Source of the DNA: MH13 sp042140245
GTDB lineage: Bacteria; Pseudomonadota; Alphaproteobacteria; Rhizobiales; MH13
Assembly: GCF_042140245.1 (NCBI RefSeq)
Contig: NZ_CP159483.1
Coordinates: 2,480,001 to 2,544,000 of the forward strand
Direction: 5' to 3'
Length of the DNA stretch: 64,000 nucleotides
In this document: in pieces, positions 8,688 to 16,611 of the stretch
Position numbering within the stretch: the first letter of the stretch is position 1
Layout: each line of letters opens with the position of its first letter
Position numbers and translations under genes: made by a program
The notes under the pieces: model-generated
Databases searched by the model: none
What the model was told of the DNA's origin: nothing
What the model saw: the letters and a program-made list of their open reading frames with translations, nothing else

Positions 8688-8919
8688 GCAGCGTCTTGTA
8701 TAGGCGGCTCTTCTGTCGCGGCTCAGCTTGCGTCCCAAGCAGACGAAACCTCTTGCTTCCCTGCGCCTAAAGCCTTATGTGCGCGGCCAAGCGTAGCGGC
8801 TTTCGGTTACGCCCCCCTGAGAACCGCCCAGCCGCGCGGTTGGGCCATTCTGGTTGGCTCTGTTCCTTCGGAACAACCGCTGACCGGCCCAAAGTAGACA
8901 GACACAAGGATATCCCGCC

Positions 8920-10095
8920 ATGGCGAAAGAGAAGTTTGAGCGTAACAAGCCGCATGTGAATGTTGGCACGATTGGTCACGTTGACCATGGTAAGACGACG
9001 TTGACGGCGGCGATCACGAAGTATTTTGGTGACTTCAAAGCCTATGATGAGATTGACGGTGCACCTGAAGAGCGTGCCCGCGGTATCACCATCTCAACGG
9101 CGCACGTTGAGTATGAAACACCCAACCGTCACTACGCACACGTCGACTGCCCAGGCCACGCTGACTATGTGAAGAACATGATCACCGGTGCGGCGCAGAT
9201 GGATGGCGCGATCCTGGTGTGTTCAGCTGCTGATGGCCCGATGCCACAGACCCGCGAGCACATTCTGCTTGCCCGCCAGGTTGGTGTGCCAGCGCTGGTG
9301 GTGTTCATGAACAAGGTTGACCAGGTCGACGATGAAGAGCTGCTTGAGCTTGTCGAAATGGAAATCCGTGAGCTGCTGTCGTCTTACGAGTTCCCAGGCG
9401 ATGATATCCCCATCGTGGCCGGTTCGGCTCTGGCCGCTCTGGAAGGCAAGACACCTGAAATCGGTGAGACCAAAATCCGTGAGCTGATGGAGCATGTGGA
9501 CAGCTACATTCCACAGCCTGAGCGTCCGGTGGACCAGCCGTTCCTGATGCCGATCGAAGACGTGTTCTCGATCTCTGGTCGCGGTACGGTTGTGACCGGC
9601 CGTGTGGAACGCGGTGTTGTGAATGTTGGCGAAGAGATTGAAATCGTCGGCATCCGTGACACGCAGAAAACCACCTGCACGGGCGTTGAGATGTTCCGCA
9701 AGCTGCTTGATCGCGGTGAAGCGGGCGACAACATTGGCGCGCTGCTGCGTGGTGTTGGCCGTGAAGATGTTGAGCGTGGCCAGATCCTCTGCAAGCCAGG
9801 CTCGGTGACGCCGCACACGAAGTTTGTGGCTGAAGCCTACATCCTGACGAAGGAAGAGGGTGGCCGTCACACGCCGTTCTTCACCAACTACCGCCCACAG
9901 TTCTACTTCCGCACGACCGATGTGACCGGCATCGTGACGCTGAAAGAGGGCGTGGAAATGGTGATGCCAGGCGATAATGTTGAGATCAATGTTGATCTGA
10001 TCGTGCCGATCGCCATGGAAGAGAAGCTGCGCTTTGCCATCCGCGAAGGCGGCCGCACCGTCGGCGCCGGCGTCGTCTCCAAAATCGTCGAGTAA
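8920..10095 (+). CDS. tuf: Translation elongation factor Tu
   Basis: The 391-residue GTPase delivers aminoacyl-tRNA to the ribosome. It begins MAKEKFERNKPHVNVGTIGH. The G1 loop is GHVDHGKTT, switch I contains ARGITISTAHVEYE, G3 is DCPGH, G4 is NKVD and G5 is SAL. Domains II and III are complete, with SGRGTVVTGR and the C-terminal FAIREGGRTVGAGVVSKI. Length and composition are typical. Very biased codon use, as seen in the repeated CGT/GGT/GTG choices, marks high expression. It is followed by a strong terminator at 10131. Confidence 0.98.
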   Translation: MAKEKFERNKPHVNVGTIGHVDHGKTTLTAAITKYFGDFKAYDEIDGAPEERARGITISTAHVEYETPNRHYAHVDCPGHADYVKNMITGAAQMDGAILVCSAADGPMPQTREHILLARQVGVPALVVFMNKVDQVDDEELLELVEMEIRELLSSYEFPGDDIPIVAGSALAALEGKTPEIGETKIRELMEHVDSYIPQPERPVDQPFLMPIEDVFSISGRGTVVTGRVERGVVNVGEEIEIVGIRDTQKTTCTGVEMFRKLLDRGEAGDNIGALLRGVGREDVERGQILCKPGSVTPHTKFVAEAYILTKEEGGRHTPFFTNYRPQFYFRTTDVTGIVTLKEGVEMVMPGDNVEINVDLIVPIAMEEKLRFAIREGGRTVGAGVVSKIVE

Positions 10096-10130
10096 GACGT
10101 CGAGTAGACCTTTATCTTCTGATAGTGCTG

Positions 10131-10163
10131 ACAGGCGGCCTTCGGGTCGCCTGTTTTCGTTTG
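10131..10163 (+). terminator. Rho-independent terminator of tuf
   Basis: A perfect 10-bp stem ACAGGCGGCC/GGTCGCCTGT (one G-T pair) closes a TTCG tetraloop and runs into TTTTCGTTT. It lies 35 bp after the tuf stop and before the VOC gene. Confidence 0.9.
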
Positions 10164-10193
10164 TAGAACAAGCGCGCTGATAGAGAACTACTC

Positions 10194-10538
10194 ATGAAAT
10201 TGAATCACGTTGCCTTAACCGTCGCTGATCGTGAGCGTTCAGCGCGCTTTTATGAGCGCTACTTCGGCATGGCCCAGCGGGTGCATGAGGATGAACACCT
10301 TCTCATCCTGGCCAACGCGTCCGGTTGCCTGCTCGCGCTGAGCGAAGGCACACCTGTGGTTGATGTGCCACGCACCACGCATTTTGGTTTTCAGTGTGAC
10401 GGTGTTGATGAAGTGCTGGTTGCGCGCCAGCGATTTTCAGACGATGGGATTGTCGAAGCCGAATGGCAGGAGCATGGACCGACTCGGGTTCAGGTTTTTG
10501 ACCCCGACGGCTACCGCGTTGAGCTCTACGCTTTCTAA
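10194..10538 (+). CDS. VOC (glyoxalase/bleomycin resistance) superfamily protein
   Basis: The 114-residue protein has the paired beta-alpha-beta-beta-beta pattern of the vicinal oxygen chelate fold. It starts MKLNHVALTVADRERSARFY, with His5 a likely metal ligand. The second half has HFGFQCDG with another His, and the C-terminal VQVFDPDGYRVELYAF carries the conserved Glu of the family. Such enzymes bind a divalent metal and act on small substrates (lactoylglutathione, ring-cleavage products, antibiotics). The substrate is not deducible. It is followed after 15 bp by a PLP enzyme in the same direction, so the two may be co-transcribed. Confidence 0.85.
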   Translation: MKLNHVALTVADRERSARFYERYFGMAQRVHEDEHLLILANASGCLLALSEGTPVVDVPRTTHFGFQCDGVDEVLVARQRFSDDGIVEAEWQEHGPTRVQVFDPDGYRVELYAF

Positions 10539-10553
10539 CCTTTTAAGGACTCC

Positions 10554-11735
10554 ATGACCGACCCCAGCAACCGTAAGCCAAGTTTGGCGACGCGCGTGGC
10601 GCAGGCGTTACATTTCGTCGAAGAGGAAACCGGTGCCGTTGTGCCGGGCATCCAGCCAGCGGCGACCTATGCGCGCGATGAGAATTATGACATCCGCAAA
10701 CCCTATTGGTATCGCCGCGATGGCAGCCAGACGACGGCGCACGCCGAGGCGGTGATCGCCGAGTTGGAAGGCGCAAAAGAGTCGCTACTCTTTGCTTCGG
10801 GCATGTCGGCGGCCACCGCCGTCATCGAGAGTTTGCCAACCGGCGCGCATGTGGTGGCGCCGGAGGTGATGTATCACGGCGTGAAGATGCAGTTGCACGC
10901 CTATGAAGCGAATGGCCGGATCACGCTTTCCAGCTATACGGCGGGCAATTTGGATGAGCTTGCTGGCGCCGTTCAACCCGGCAAGACGCAGCTGGTCTGG
11001 GCTGAAACGCCCAACAACCCCAATTGGGAAGTGACGGATATCCAAGCCGCTTCCGACATAGCGCATGGGGCAGGGGCCAAGTTGATCACCGATTGTACCG
11101 GGACGCCGCCCAACATCACGCGTGCGCTGGATTTCGGCGCCGATATCTCCTTCCACTCCGCGACCAAATATCTTGGCGGACATTCCGATGTCACCGCTGG
11201 TGTGCTCTCGGTACGCGAAACAGGCGGCGAGGGCGGTTTCTGGGAGCAAATCGCGCTGATCCGCAAACTCCAAGGCACAGTGCTGCAATCTTTCGATGCC
11301 TGGTTGCTGGTGCGCGGCATGCGGACCTTGTTCCTTCGGGTGGAAAAAGCCAGCGCCAATGCCATAGCGATTGCCAAGCACTTTGAGGGTCATCCGGCGC
11401 TGGAAGCGGTGCTCTATCCTGGTCTGCCGTCTGACCCAGGTCATGAGGTCGCCAAACGGCAAACTACCGGCCTTTTCGGCGGTATGATGTCGATCATCGT
11501 CAAAGGGAGCGAGCAGACCGCTATCGATGTCTGTCGCTTCACTGAAGTCTTTTATCCGGCGACATCGCTGGGCGGTGTTGAGAGCCTTATTGAGCACCGC
11601 AAGACCGTGTCGGGCGAGGGGTTCCCGGTGCATCCACGCCTGCTGCGTCTGTCGATCGGGATCGAGGATGCTGATGATCTGATCTACGATCTGGAGCAAG
11701 CGCTGGCGCGGGCTGGCGGAGAGGGATCCGCTTAA
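10554..11735 (+). CDS. Cystathionine gamma-synthase/lyase family PLP enzyme
   Basis: The 393-residue fold-type I pyridoxal-phosphate enzyme carries the Cys/Met metabolism signature: FASGMSAATAVIESLP near residues 82-98, WAETPNNPNWEVTDI, TDCTGTPPNIT with the cofactor-binding Asp, and SATKYLGGHSDVTAGV containing the Schiff-base Lys. The C-terminus has SLGGVESLIEHRKT. These enzymes handle sulfur amino acids (trans-sulfuration, O-acetylhomoserine sulfhydrylation, Met/Cys lyase). The exact reaction cannot be set. The YWYRRDGSQT segment replaces the usual YSRxxNPT of classic members, so this is a divergent subgroup. Its stop overlaps the next start (TAATG). Confidence 0.85.
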   Translation: MTDPSNRKPSLATRVAQALHFVEEETGAVVPGIQPAATYARDENYDIRKPYWYRRDGSQTTAHAEAVIAELEGAKESLLFASGMSAATAVIESLPTGAHVVAPEVMYHGVKMQLHAYEANGRITLSSYTAGNLDELAGAVQPGKTQLVWAETPNNPNWEVTDIQAASDIAHGAGAKLITDCTGTPPNITRALDFGADISFHSATKYLGGHSDVTAGVLSVRETGGEGGFWEQIALIRKLQGTVLQSFDAWLLVRGMRTLFLRVEKASANAIAIAKHFEGHPALEAVLYPGLPSDPGHEVAKRQTTGLFGGMMSIIVKGSEQTAIDVCRFTEVFYPATSLGGVESLIEHRKTVSGEGFPVHPRLLRLSIGIEDADDLIYDLEQALARAGGEGSA

Positions 11736-12397
11736 TGCCGTTTCCAACGCCCGATACGTTGCATCCCATTACGCTTCCTGATGGATCGGTCCACCAGGGA
11801 ACCGTGTTCCTGCAGGCCGCGATTGATCATCCCAGATGGCAGGTGGGTCGTTACACCTATGCGTCTGCTCACACTGTCCCGGACAATTGGGCTATGGCCC
11901 TTGCGCCCTACCTCTACGGAGGAAACAAAGAAAAGTTGGTTTTGGGCAGCTTTTGTCAGATCGCGCACGGTGTGCAGTTCATCACATCATCTGCCAACCA
12001 TCGCATGGATGGGATATCGACCTATCCCTTCGCCGTTTTCGATGGCTTGGAAGGCGGCATTGATTATGACCGGCCCAGCATGCCAACCGGTAAGAGAGAC
12101 ACACTGATTGGCCATGATGTGTGGATCGGGACTGGCGCAACAATCCTACCTGGCGCAACCATTGGCAATGGCGTGATCGTGGGGGCAGGGGCCGTCGTGA
12201 GCGGCACCGTGCCAGACTATGCGATCGTGGCAGGCAATCGCGCTGAGGTGGTAAAAATGCGCTTTGATGATGAAACCATCGCCCGCATCAACGCACTGGC
12301 GTGGTGGGATTGGCCGATGGAAACCATCTTAGCCAATGAGGCAGCTATCGTGGGTGCCGATGTTGATGCGCTTGAAGCGGTGGCCGAGACAAACTAA
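11735..12397 (+). CDS. CatB/Vat-related hexapeptide-repeat O-acetyltransferase
   Basis: The 220-residue left-handed beta-helix acetyltransferase has hexapeptide-type repeats, seen as LIGHDVWIGTGATILPGATI and GNGVIVGAGAVVSGTVPDYA. The catalytic-type His lies in SSANHRMDGISTYPF, the arrangement of the xenobiotic (chloramphenicol/streptogramin) acetyltransferase group. Members use acetyl-CoA on a hydroxyl group of antibiotics or sugars; whether this one acts on a drug or an endogenous metabolite cannot be told. Its start overlaps the PLP enzyme stop by one base, indicating translational coupling, so a shared small-molecule pathway is inferred. Confidence 0.85.
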   Translation: MPFPTPDTLHPITLPDGSVHQGTVFLQAAIDHPRWQVGRYTYASAHTVPDNWAMALAPYLYGGNKEKLVLGSFCQIAHGVQFITSSANHRMDGISTYPFAVFDGLEGGIDYDRPSMPTGKRDTLIGHDVWIGTGATILPGATIGNGVIVGAGAVVSGTVPDYAIVAGNRAEVVKMRFDDETIARINALAWWDWPMETILANEAAIVGADVDALEAVAETN

Positions 12398-12545
12398 CTC
12401 TTGAAATGCATGCTGCGCCCGCGTAATCAACGCGTGAGGCGCTGAGCCTTTCTTTCGATCTTGAGATCGGACGAAATGCTTCACGCCTTCTTTCTCTGCA
12501 ATTTCGCGAACGCAAAAGCCTGTATCTTTTGCTGAAAATTGCTTT

Positions 12546-12621
12546 AGGGGTATAGCTCAGTTGGTAGAGCGACGGTCTCCAAAACCGTAGGTCGCGGGTT
12601 CGAACCCTGCTGCCCCTGCCA
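12546..12621 (+). tRNA. tRNA-Trp (anticodon CCA), prophage attachment gene
   Basis: The acceptor AGGGGTA pairs with TGCCCCT, the D-arm is GCTC AGTTGGTA GAGC, the anticodon arm ACGGT CTCCAAA ACCGT shows CCA, the T-arm loop is TTCGAAC, and CCA is encoded. From position 12573 onward the sequence is repeated at 63673, so the 3' half of this tRNA is now supplied by the phage att core. The gene stays intact. Confidence 0.96.
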
Positions 12622-12623
12622 TT
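12573..12623. repeat. attL core, 51-bp direct repeat
   Basis: The sequence from the anticodon arm of tRNA-Trp through ATT after the CCA is identical to 63673-63723. It is the left prophage junction; the integrase gene begins to its right. Confidence 0.93.
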
Positions 12624-12666
12624 GTTTTCAATGACTTACAGACATTTTCTTGGTCAAGGCCCTGAC

Positions 12667-12687
12667 CATTATACAGGGCATTATACA
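12667..12687. promoter_or_regulatory. Arm-type integrase binding repeats, left side
   Basis: CATTATACA occurs twice in direct orientation (12667-12675 and 12679-12687), 46-66 bp inside the left junction. The extended form GGGCATTATACA recurs at 63631 near the right junction. Short direct repeats flanking the core on both sides are what the arm-binding domain of tyrosine recombinases recognises, so this is inferred to be one arm of attP. Confidence 0.55.
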
Positions 12688-12693
12688 CCTTGT

Positions 12694-13713
12694 TCATGTT
12701 CCAACCCCATTGATTGTCAGAATTACCGAGTCCGCAATCGCTTCGTTGCGGCCCATATAATAACGTTCAAGTGTGCGCAGATCGTCCATTGAGTGGCCTG
12801 TCACTTGCGCGATCTGCTCTAATGTCAGACCGCTCGCGATACAGCGGACAACGAAGCTCCCCCTCAAGTCATGAAATGTCCGGTCGACGAGTCCCGCCTT
12901 TCGTTTGGCCTTGCCCCATGAGGCGCCGAACCCGGACTGCCAAGGCTTGCCATGCTGCGTGGTCAGGATCGTCAGGGTGGGTTGCTCACGTTCTTGGTTG
13001 ATCCGCTTCAACTCATCAAGGCGTTTCTTAAGATGATCGGCGCACAGGATCGAAACCTTCGCTTTTGTCTTCGATTGGGTGAAGCGCAGGCGCTGCCCAT
13101 CGTAAGCAGACCACTTTAATGCCAACAGATCACCTTGGCGCTGCCCGGTCTCGTCTGCAAGCAGCTTGGCGTCCAGCAACACCCTGGAAGCTACAAACTC
13201 GAATGCTTGGTGATCGTGGGGAGACCATATCTTCTCGGCCCTGTGGCCCTTGTACAGGCGCTTGGGGCGAGCCACAGGGTTGCGCGCCATTATCTCTTTA
13301 TCAACCGCCCATGAAAACAGTCGCGTAAGGCTGGCCATGCGCTTGTCGGCTGTGCGCGGCGTCTTGGCCATGGAGTTGCGCCAGTTGATGAAGCTGGTGC
13401 GTGAACCATGCTCCTGGCAGCGTTTGAGTGTGGTCTTACCGAACTCGGTGTTGATAACCGCAAAGCTTTGCAAGTGATCTTTTTTCGAGCGCGGTGCGAG
13501 TTCGGCCCATTCTGGATTGTCGGGCGATGTGAACTCACCAATCAGCCAAGCAACCGTACCACGAGCTGGCGTAGATTTGCTGGCCACAGCATCATCAAAG
13601 GCCCGCCGAAACTCTGGGCTATCGGGATCGTCCGGCAGGCGTGGGCCTCCCCGCCAAGCGTAGTAGTAGGTCCGCTTGGTTCCATCTGCGAGCGTGTGTG
13701 TTTGCTTATGAAT
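12694..13713 (-). CDS. int: Phage integrase (tyrosine recombinase)
   Basis: The protein of about 339 residues inserts and helps excise the prophage at tRNA-Trp. The catalytic set is visible in order: Arg in ADETGQRQGDLL (about 194), a Lys in TQSKTKAKVSI, HxxR in FHDLRGSF (about 283-286), His in TGHSMDD and the nucleophile Tyr in LERYYMG (about 320). The N-terminal region (1-60) with TKRTYYYAWRGGPRLP fits an arm-binding AP2-like domain. I start it at the ATG at 13713, which overlaps the upstream gene by 8 bp; an upstream extension to 13890 is open but overlaps the neighbour. It is adjacent to attL, the usual place. Confidence 0.93.
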   Translation of the reverse strand: MHKQTHTLADGTKRTYYYAWRGGPRLPDDPDSPEFRRAFDDAVASKSTPARGTVAWLIGEFTSPDNPEWAELAPRSKKDHLQSFAVINTEFGKTTLKRCQEHGSRTSFINWRNSMAKTPRTADKRMASLTRLFSWAVDKEIMARNPVARPKRLYKGHRAEKIWSPHDHQAFEFVASRVLLDAKLLADETGQRQGDLLALKWSAYDGQRLRFTQSKTKAKVSILCADHLKKRLDELKRINQEREQPTLTILTTQHGKPWQSGFGASWGKAKRKAGLVDRTFHDLRGSFVVRCIASGLTLEQIAQVTGHSMDDLRTLERYYMGRNEAIADSVILTINGVGT

Positions 13714-13930
13714 GCCCATCAAACGCGACAACATTCTGAGAGCCCCATTTATCCAGCGCATCGGGCTGGCGATGGGACACGGTTTCGGTTGGCCGGTCAA
13801 CGCCAATAGGGGCGGTAACCAGGCGTACAGATCCGCCGTCCCCGACTTCCACACCCCAGACTTGCAATCCGGCCTTCTGCGCTCCCTCACAAGCCGACTT
13901 GACCCGTTTGCGCAGTTGAGCCTCTGTCAT
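13706..13930 (-). CDS. Small phage protein upstream of int
   Basis: The 74-residue protein begins MTEAQLRKRVKSACEGAQKA and continues with GLQVWGVEVGDGGSVRL. The ATG at 13930 is preceded by GAGAGG. It overlaps the integrase start, so the two are translationally coupled. By position it could be an excisionase-type factor, but I see no winged-helix or HTH signature: it looks like one helix followed by beta strands. Small proteins of this type are common next to integrases in alphaproteobacterial prophages; the function is unknown. Confidence 0.6.
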   Translation of the reverse strand: MTEAQLRKRVKSACEGAQKAGLQVWGVEVGDGGSVRLVTAPIGVDRPTETVSHRQPDALDKWGSQNVVAFDGHS

Positions 13931-13952
13931 GGGCCTCTCAGCAGGGACACGG

Positions 13953-14270
13953 CTACCCATTGGCGGCGTCCACAGGCTGAAGCGAGAAAGCCACGTATCC
14001 AGGTTCAAGGCCGTACTGACCACCTGACAGAACGAAACCAATTTTGAACGTTAGCGCCTTGGGCTTTTCGCTGTACCCTGAGCCGTCCATGTCGGCTCTT
14101 AGGCCACCTGTCGCGCCTTTTACGTGCCATCGCTCAAGCACGACGACATCGCCCTTCTGAAAGCCTCTGTCGTCGCGTCGAACTTCAAAGGTCTTTTCGC
14201 CAGAGGCCACGCGATCCCAGATGTCGCCAACGGTTTTCAGCGTGTGAGTTTTTACCGCTTGTTCCATCAT
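13953..14270 (-). CDS. DUF3850 (ASCH/PUA-like) domain protein
   Basis: The 105-residue protein has the order VKTHTLKTVGDIWDRVASGEKTFEVRRDDRGFQKGDVVVL in its first half and LSGGQYGLEPGYVAFSL near the end. Both are hallmarks of DUF3850, an ASCH-related PUA-like fold suspected of binding RNA or modified nucleotides. The gene is small and complete. It starts with ATGATG immediately after the upstream stop (TGATGA region) with GGAGAAGG as ribosome binding site, so the exact first Met (14270 or 14267) is open. It belongs to the leftward early operon. Confidence 0.75.
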   Translation of the reverse strand: MMEQAVKTHTLKTVGDIWDRVASGEKTFEVRRDDRGFQKGDVVVLERWHVKGATGGLRADMDGSGYSEKPKALTFKIGFVLSGGQYGLEPGYVAFSLQPVDAANG

Positions 14271-15271
14271 CCTTCTCCCTTGCTTGAGAGGGAGCCTGGC
14301 AGCGGTGAGTGATCTGGCTTGGCGGCTTGTTTGGTCCTGATCTGTTCGATCTTTCCCCAGATACGCTTAAGCTCTGTCTCGCCCTCCTGGTGCATGTTGA
14401 AGCCAGAGGCAAGGCAGAGCGCGGCAAGCGTGACCATGACGCCACCAATTTCTTGGTTCACGTCCCCGATGTCACGATTGAACACGTAATCCACCAATTG
14501 ATGGGCTTCTGAAGCTGTGCATCCGGTTGATTGAACCAACTCTAGAGCCTCTTCCAAGAACCGGTGATTGCGTTCGGTGATGTCCGCTGAAATCTCTGGA
14601 CCAAAGCACTCTTGCATCCATGGGGCCACGCGGTTTTGGAACGTGTCCGCGTTTGCCAACGTCCGTTGCTCTATCCGTTCTTCAGCGTCTTGGGCTGCTT
14701 GGGTGGAGGAGAGGGTTTGGCGAGCGATAGCACCTCGGTCTTCGCAGAGGTCTTCTGAAGGCACGACAGCCGTTAGCGGGCCACCGTCGCCCGACAGTGA
14801 GGAGATATCTTCTTCGTCCCACTCCTCAACGTAGAAGCGCAGCGCCTCCGTCAAAGCCAACACCTCCCCGTCGCGTTTTGATAGGGCTTGGGGTGGGGTG
14901 AGAGGCAAGGCGCGTATAGCGGCTGCATCTGCCAAGCTTGAGGGATGGACAACACCAGTGTTGGACTGACCCCGCTTTTCAACCAACGCAGCGGCGTCCT
15001 CCCGCAACTGTTCTTCACGAGCTAGAGATTGATCGCGTTCGGCGTGTGGAGCTTTCAGTTGGGACTGTAGGATTTGGACAGCCAGGGACAGCTCAACGAC
15101 CCTTGTCTTGTACAACTCCAACTCAGCAAGGCGCTGGTCCTGGGGTTGGGTGGCGAAGGCGGCTCTTAGAGCCGGCAGATAGTCTTCTGCGGGCCGCTCC
15201 GGGTTGCGATCTGGTATGCGAGCCACCAATGCGCACAAAGCTTCATCAGTCACCGTCACTGCATCACTCAT
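14267..15271 (-). CDS. MazG-like / dATP-dGTP pyrophosphohydrolase domain protein
   Basis: The 334-residue protein starts at 15271 after a perfect AGGAGG. The N-terminal 200 residues are low-complexity and coiled-coil-like (QILQSQLKAPHAERDQSLAR). The C-terminal 110 residues hold an all-alpha NTP pyrophosphohydrolase: HRFLEEALELVQS gives the first EExxE-type motif and VNQEIGGVMVTLAALC the second acidic motif. Such enzymes hydrolyse (d)NTPs to the monophosphate and pyrophosphate and are frequent in phages, where they may alter nucleotide or alarmone pools. A similar phage layout is known: a variable N-terminal part fused to this domain. Confidence 0.7.
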   Translation of the reverse strand: MSDAVTVTDEALCALVARIPDRNPERPAEDYLPALRAAFATQPQDQRLAELELYKTRVVELSLAVQILQSQLKAPHAERDQSLAREEQLREDAAALVEKRGQSNTGVVHPSSLADAAAIRALPLTPPQALSKRDGEVLALTEALRFYVEEWDEEDISSLSGDGGPLTAVVPSEDLCEDRGAIARQTLSSTQAAQDAEERIEQRTLANADTFQNRVAPWMQECFGPEISADITERNHRFLEEALELVQSTGCTASEAHQLVDYVFNRDIGDVNQEIGGVMVTLAALCLASGFNMHQEGETELKRIWGKIEQIRTKQAAKPDHSPLPGSLSSKGEG

Positions 15272-15512
15272 TGTCGGCCTCCTGTTGGGCGATGAGGATG
15301 CGCTCGCGGGCTTGCCTGCCAATGCTTCGGAAATGCCGGGCGCCGCTCCAAATCTCTCGATCATCGATCATCTGGGCAAGCACCTCGGCTAAAGACTTTC
15401 CCTTCAGCTCTTGCTCCAGGCCCGCAACCAAGTCAGCTTTTTCTAGAGACTTCCGACGCTCTTCAGCTTCAATATCGGATTGAGAGACCATTTCGCTGCG
15501 ATAGTGTCCCAT
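15264..15512 (-). CDS. Hypothetical small charged protein
   Basis: The 82-residue, strongly charged helical protein includes EAEERRKSLEKADLVAGLEQ, LAQMIDDREIW and a basic end. It has AGGAGGGGG upstream of the ATG at 15512. It overlaps the next gene by 8 bp within the leftward early operon. I recognise no family. An internal ATG at 15491 is an alternative start. Confidence 0.6.
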   Translation of the reverse strand: MGHYRSEMVSQSDIEAEERRKSLEKADLVAGLEQELKGKSLAEVLAQMIDDREIWSGARHFRSIGRQARERILIAQQEADNE

Positions 15513-15513
15513 C

Positions 15514-15780
15514 CTATTCCCCCTCCTTCACGGTGGAGCGGGCGGCAATCATGGCGTCGGCGTATTGATAGGCCCAAGCCGCGCAATCGACCTCTGACAA
15601 TGAAAAGCCCTCGTTTGAGATTGATGCAATCCCGGCTAATGCTTGTCCTGCGAACCAATCACGCAGGCTTAGACCTGTGAAAACGTTGTTCTCAACTAGA
15701 ACACCGCCTTTGAACTTAAGAGGCACTATCAGAGGAAAAGCAGGCCCGCCGTCTTCCCGTTCCTTTGGTGGTTGGGTCAT
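15514..15780 (-). CDS. Conserved phage hypothetical protein (GLSLRDWFAGQAL family)
   Basis: The 88-residue protein contains DGGPAFPL near the N-terminus, then GLSLRDWFAGQALAGI and CAAWAYQYADAMI. This string of motifs is common in small proteins of tailed phages and prophages of Proteobacteria, but no biochemical role is known to me. It follows the next upstream gene with a 4-bp overlap (stop/start), supporting operon membership. Confidence 0.7.
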   Translation of the reverse strand: MTQPPKEREDGGPAFPLIVPLKFKGGVLVENNVFTGLSLRDWFAGQALAGIASISNEGFSLSEVDCAAWAYQYADAMIAARSTVKEGE

Positions 15781-16034
15781 GGCTGGCTCTCCACGGCTTT
15801 CTCATGGACAGCAAGGCTTATCGAGCCATCGTCAGCGCGCATGAGCACAAGTATTGACCCATAGCGCCGCAGAGCCTTCAGAGCGTTCTTGGAGGGCACA
15901 AAGGCGACGAGGTGACCACCAGGCACATCGACAACCGGAAGGGCCAGCGAACCGCCGTGTTGCCTATCGATCCATCTCGTCGTGCCTTCAGAAGCTACGG
16001 GCTCGATTGGTGTGATGTGCTTGGGCAAGCTCAT
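15777..16034 (-). CDS. Hypothetical protein
   Basis: The 85-residue protein seems to have a beta-rich middle (GGSLALPVVDVPGGHLVAFV) and a C-terminal strand-rich part (ILVLMRADDGSISLAV). No family is recognised. It overlaps both neighbours by 4 bp, the spacing typical of translationally coupled phage genes. Confidence 0.6.
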   Translation of the reverse strand: MSLPKHITPIEPVASEGTTRWIDRQHGGSLALPVVDVPGGHLVAFVPSKNALKALRRYGSILVLMRADDGSISLAVHEKAVESQP

Positions 16035-16243
16035 GACTCACCCTTTCTCTGCCGTTCAGCGACAGCATCCAGGGAAGATCGCCACTCCGCTGCGAGTTGG
16101 TCTTTCTGCTCGTCAGTCAGCATGGAAACAGGAACCTTTGGCGATTCAACAATTCCATCCTGGCGCTTCCGCTTCTGCATATCGTCAACAAGGATAAAGT
16201 TCGGTGCGCGTGGGCAGATCAGCTTCATGGTAATGTCGGTCAT
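16031..16243 (-). CDS. Hypothetical small protein
   Basis: The protein of about 70 residues starts MTDITMKLICPRAPNFILVD and ends in a charged helix (QLAAEWRSSLDAVAERQRKG). I use the ATG at 16243, which shares a base with the HNH stop (TGATG) and has GGAGAGG seven bases upstream; an ATG at 16258 would extend it by five residues. No family recognised. Confidence 0.6.
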   Translation of the reverse strand: MTDITMKLICPRAPNFILVDDMQKRKRQDGIVESPKVPVSMLTDEQKDQLAAEWRSSLDAVAERQRKGES

Positions 16244-16611
16244 CAAAAACCTCTCCATTTCTCAATGGGCTTGCTTGCCGTGTTCTGTGGTGGGGCAGGG
16301 GTAAAGCCCTGGCTCTTGAAGGATGATCGTTTGCGACCCTGCTGGAACGCGCCTGAATGCTTGTCGCGTTGCCTATCCGACTTGCGAATGCGCCCAATGT
16401 CCTTCTTGGTCTTCGCCTTGTGGCAAACTCGACAGAGGATCTGACAATTGATCAGCGTGCTTTCGCCGCCCATTTCGACTGGCAAAATGTGATCAGCTTC
16501 TCCTTCGCCAGTCTTGAGCACTGCGCCGCACATACGGTTTTCACACTTGCCATCAGCGCGCTCTTTGGCCTGTCGAATAATCTTTCGCGTGAAATGATGA
16601 GCACGGGGCAT
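16243..16611 (-). CDS. HNH endonuclease
   Basis: The 122-residue zinc-ribbon HNH nuclease has cysteine pairs in GKCENRMCG and LCRVCHKAKT. The His-Asn-His core is formed by EADHILPVEMGG, a downstream Asn (LINCQ) and CHKAKTKKD. It belongs to the beta-beta-alpha metal nuclease superfamily and nicks or cuts DNA. It lies in the recombination part of the early operon rather than next to terminase, so it may help replication/recombination instead of packaging. The basic C-terminal tail (about 85-122) probably contacts DNA. Confidence 0.85.
   Translation of the reverse strand: MPRAHHFTRKIIRQAKERADGKCENRMCGAVLKTGEGEADHILPVEMGGESTLINCQILCRVCHKAKTKKDIGRIRKSDRQRDKHSGAFQQGRKRSSFKSQGFTPAPPQNTASKPIEKWRGF

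Noticed and set aside
9223..9870. A 215-codon minus-strand frame inside tuf
   Set aside because: Produced by the strong codon bias of tuf; no independent start signal or protein-like composition.
10785..11747. A 320-codon minus-strand frame under the PLP enzyme gene
   Set aside because: Shadow of a clear PLP enzyme; no motif and no ribosome binding site.
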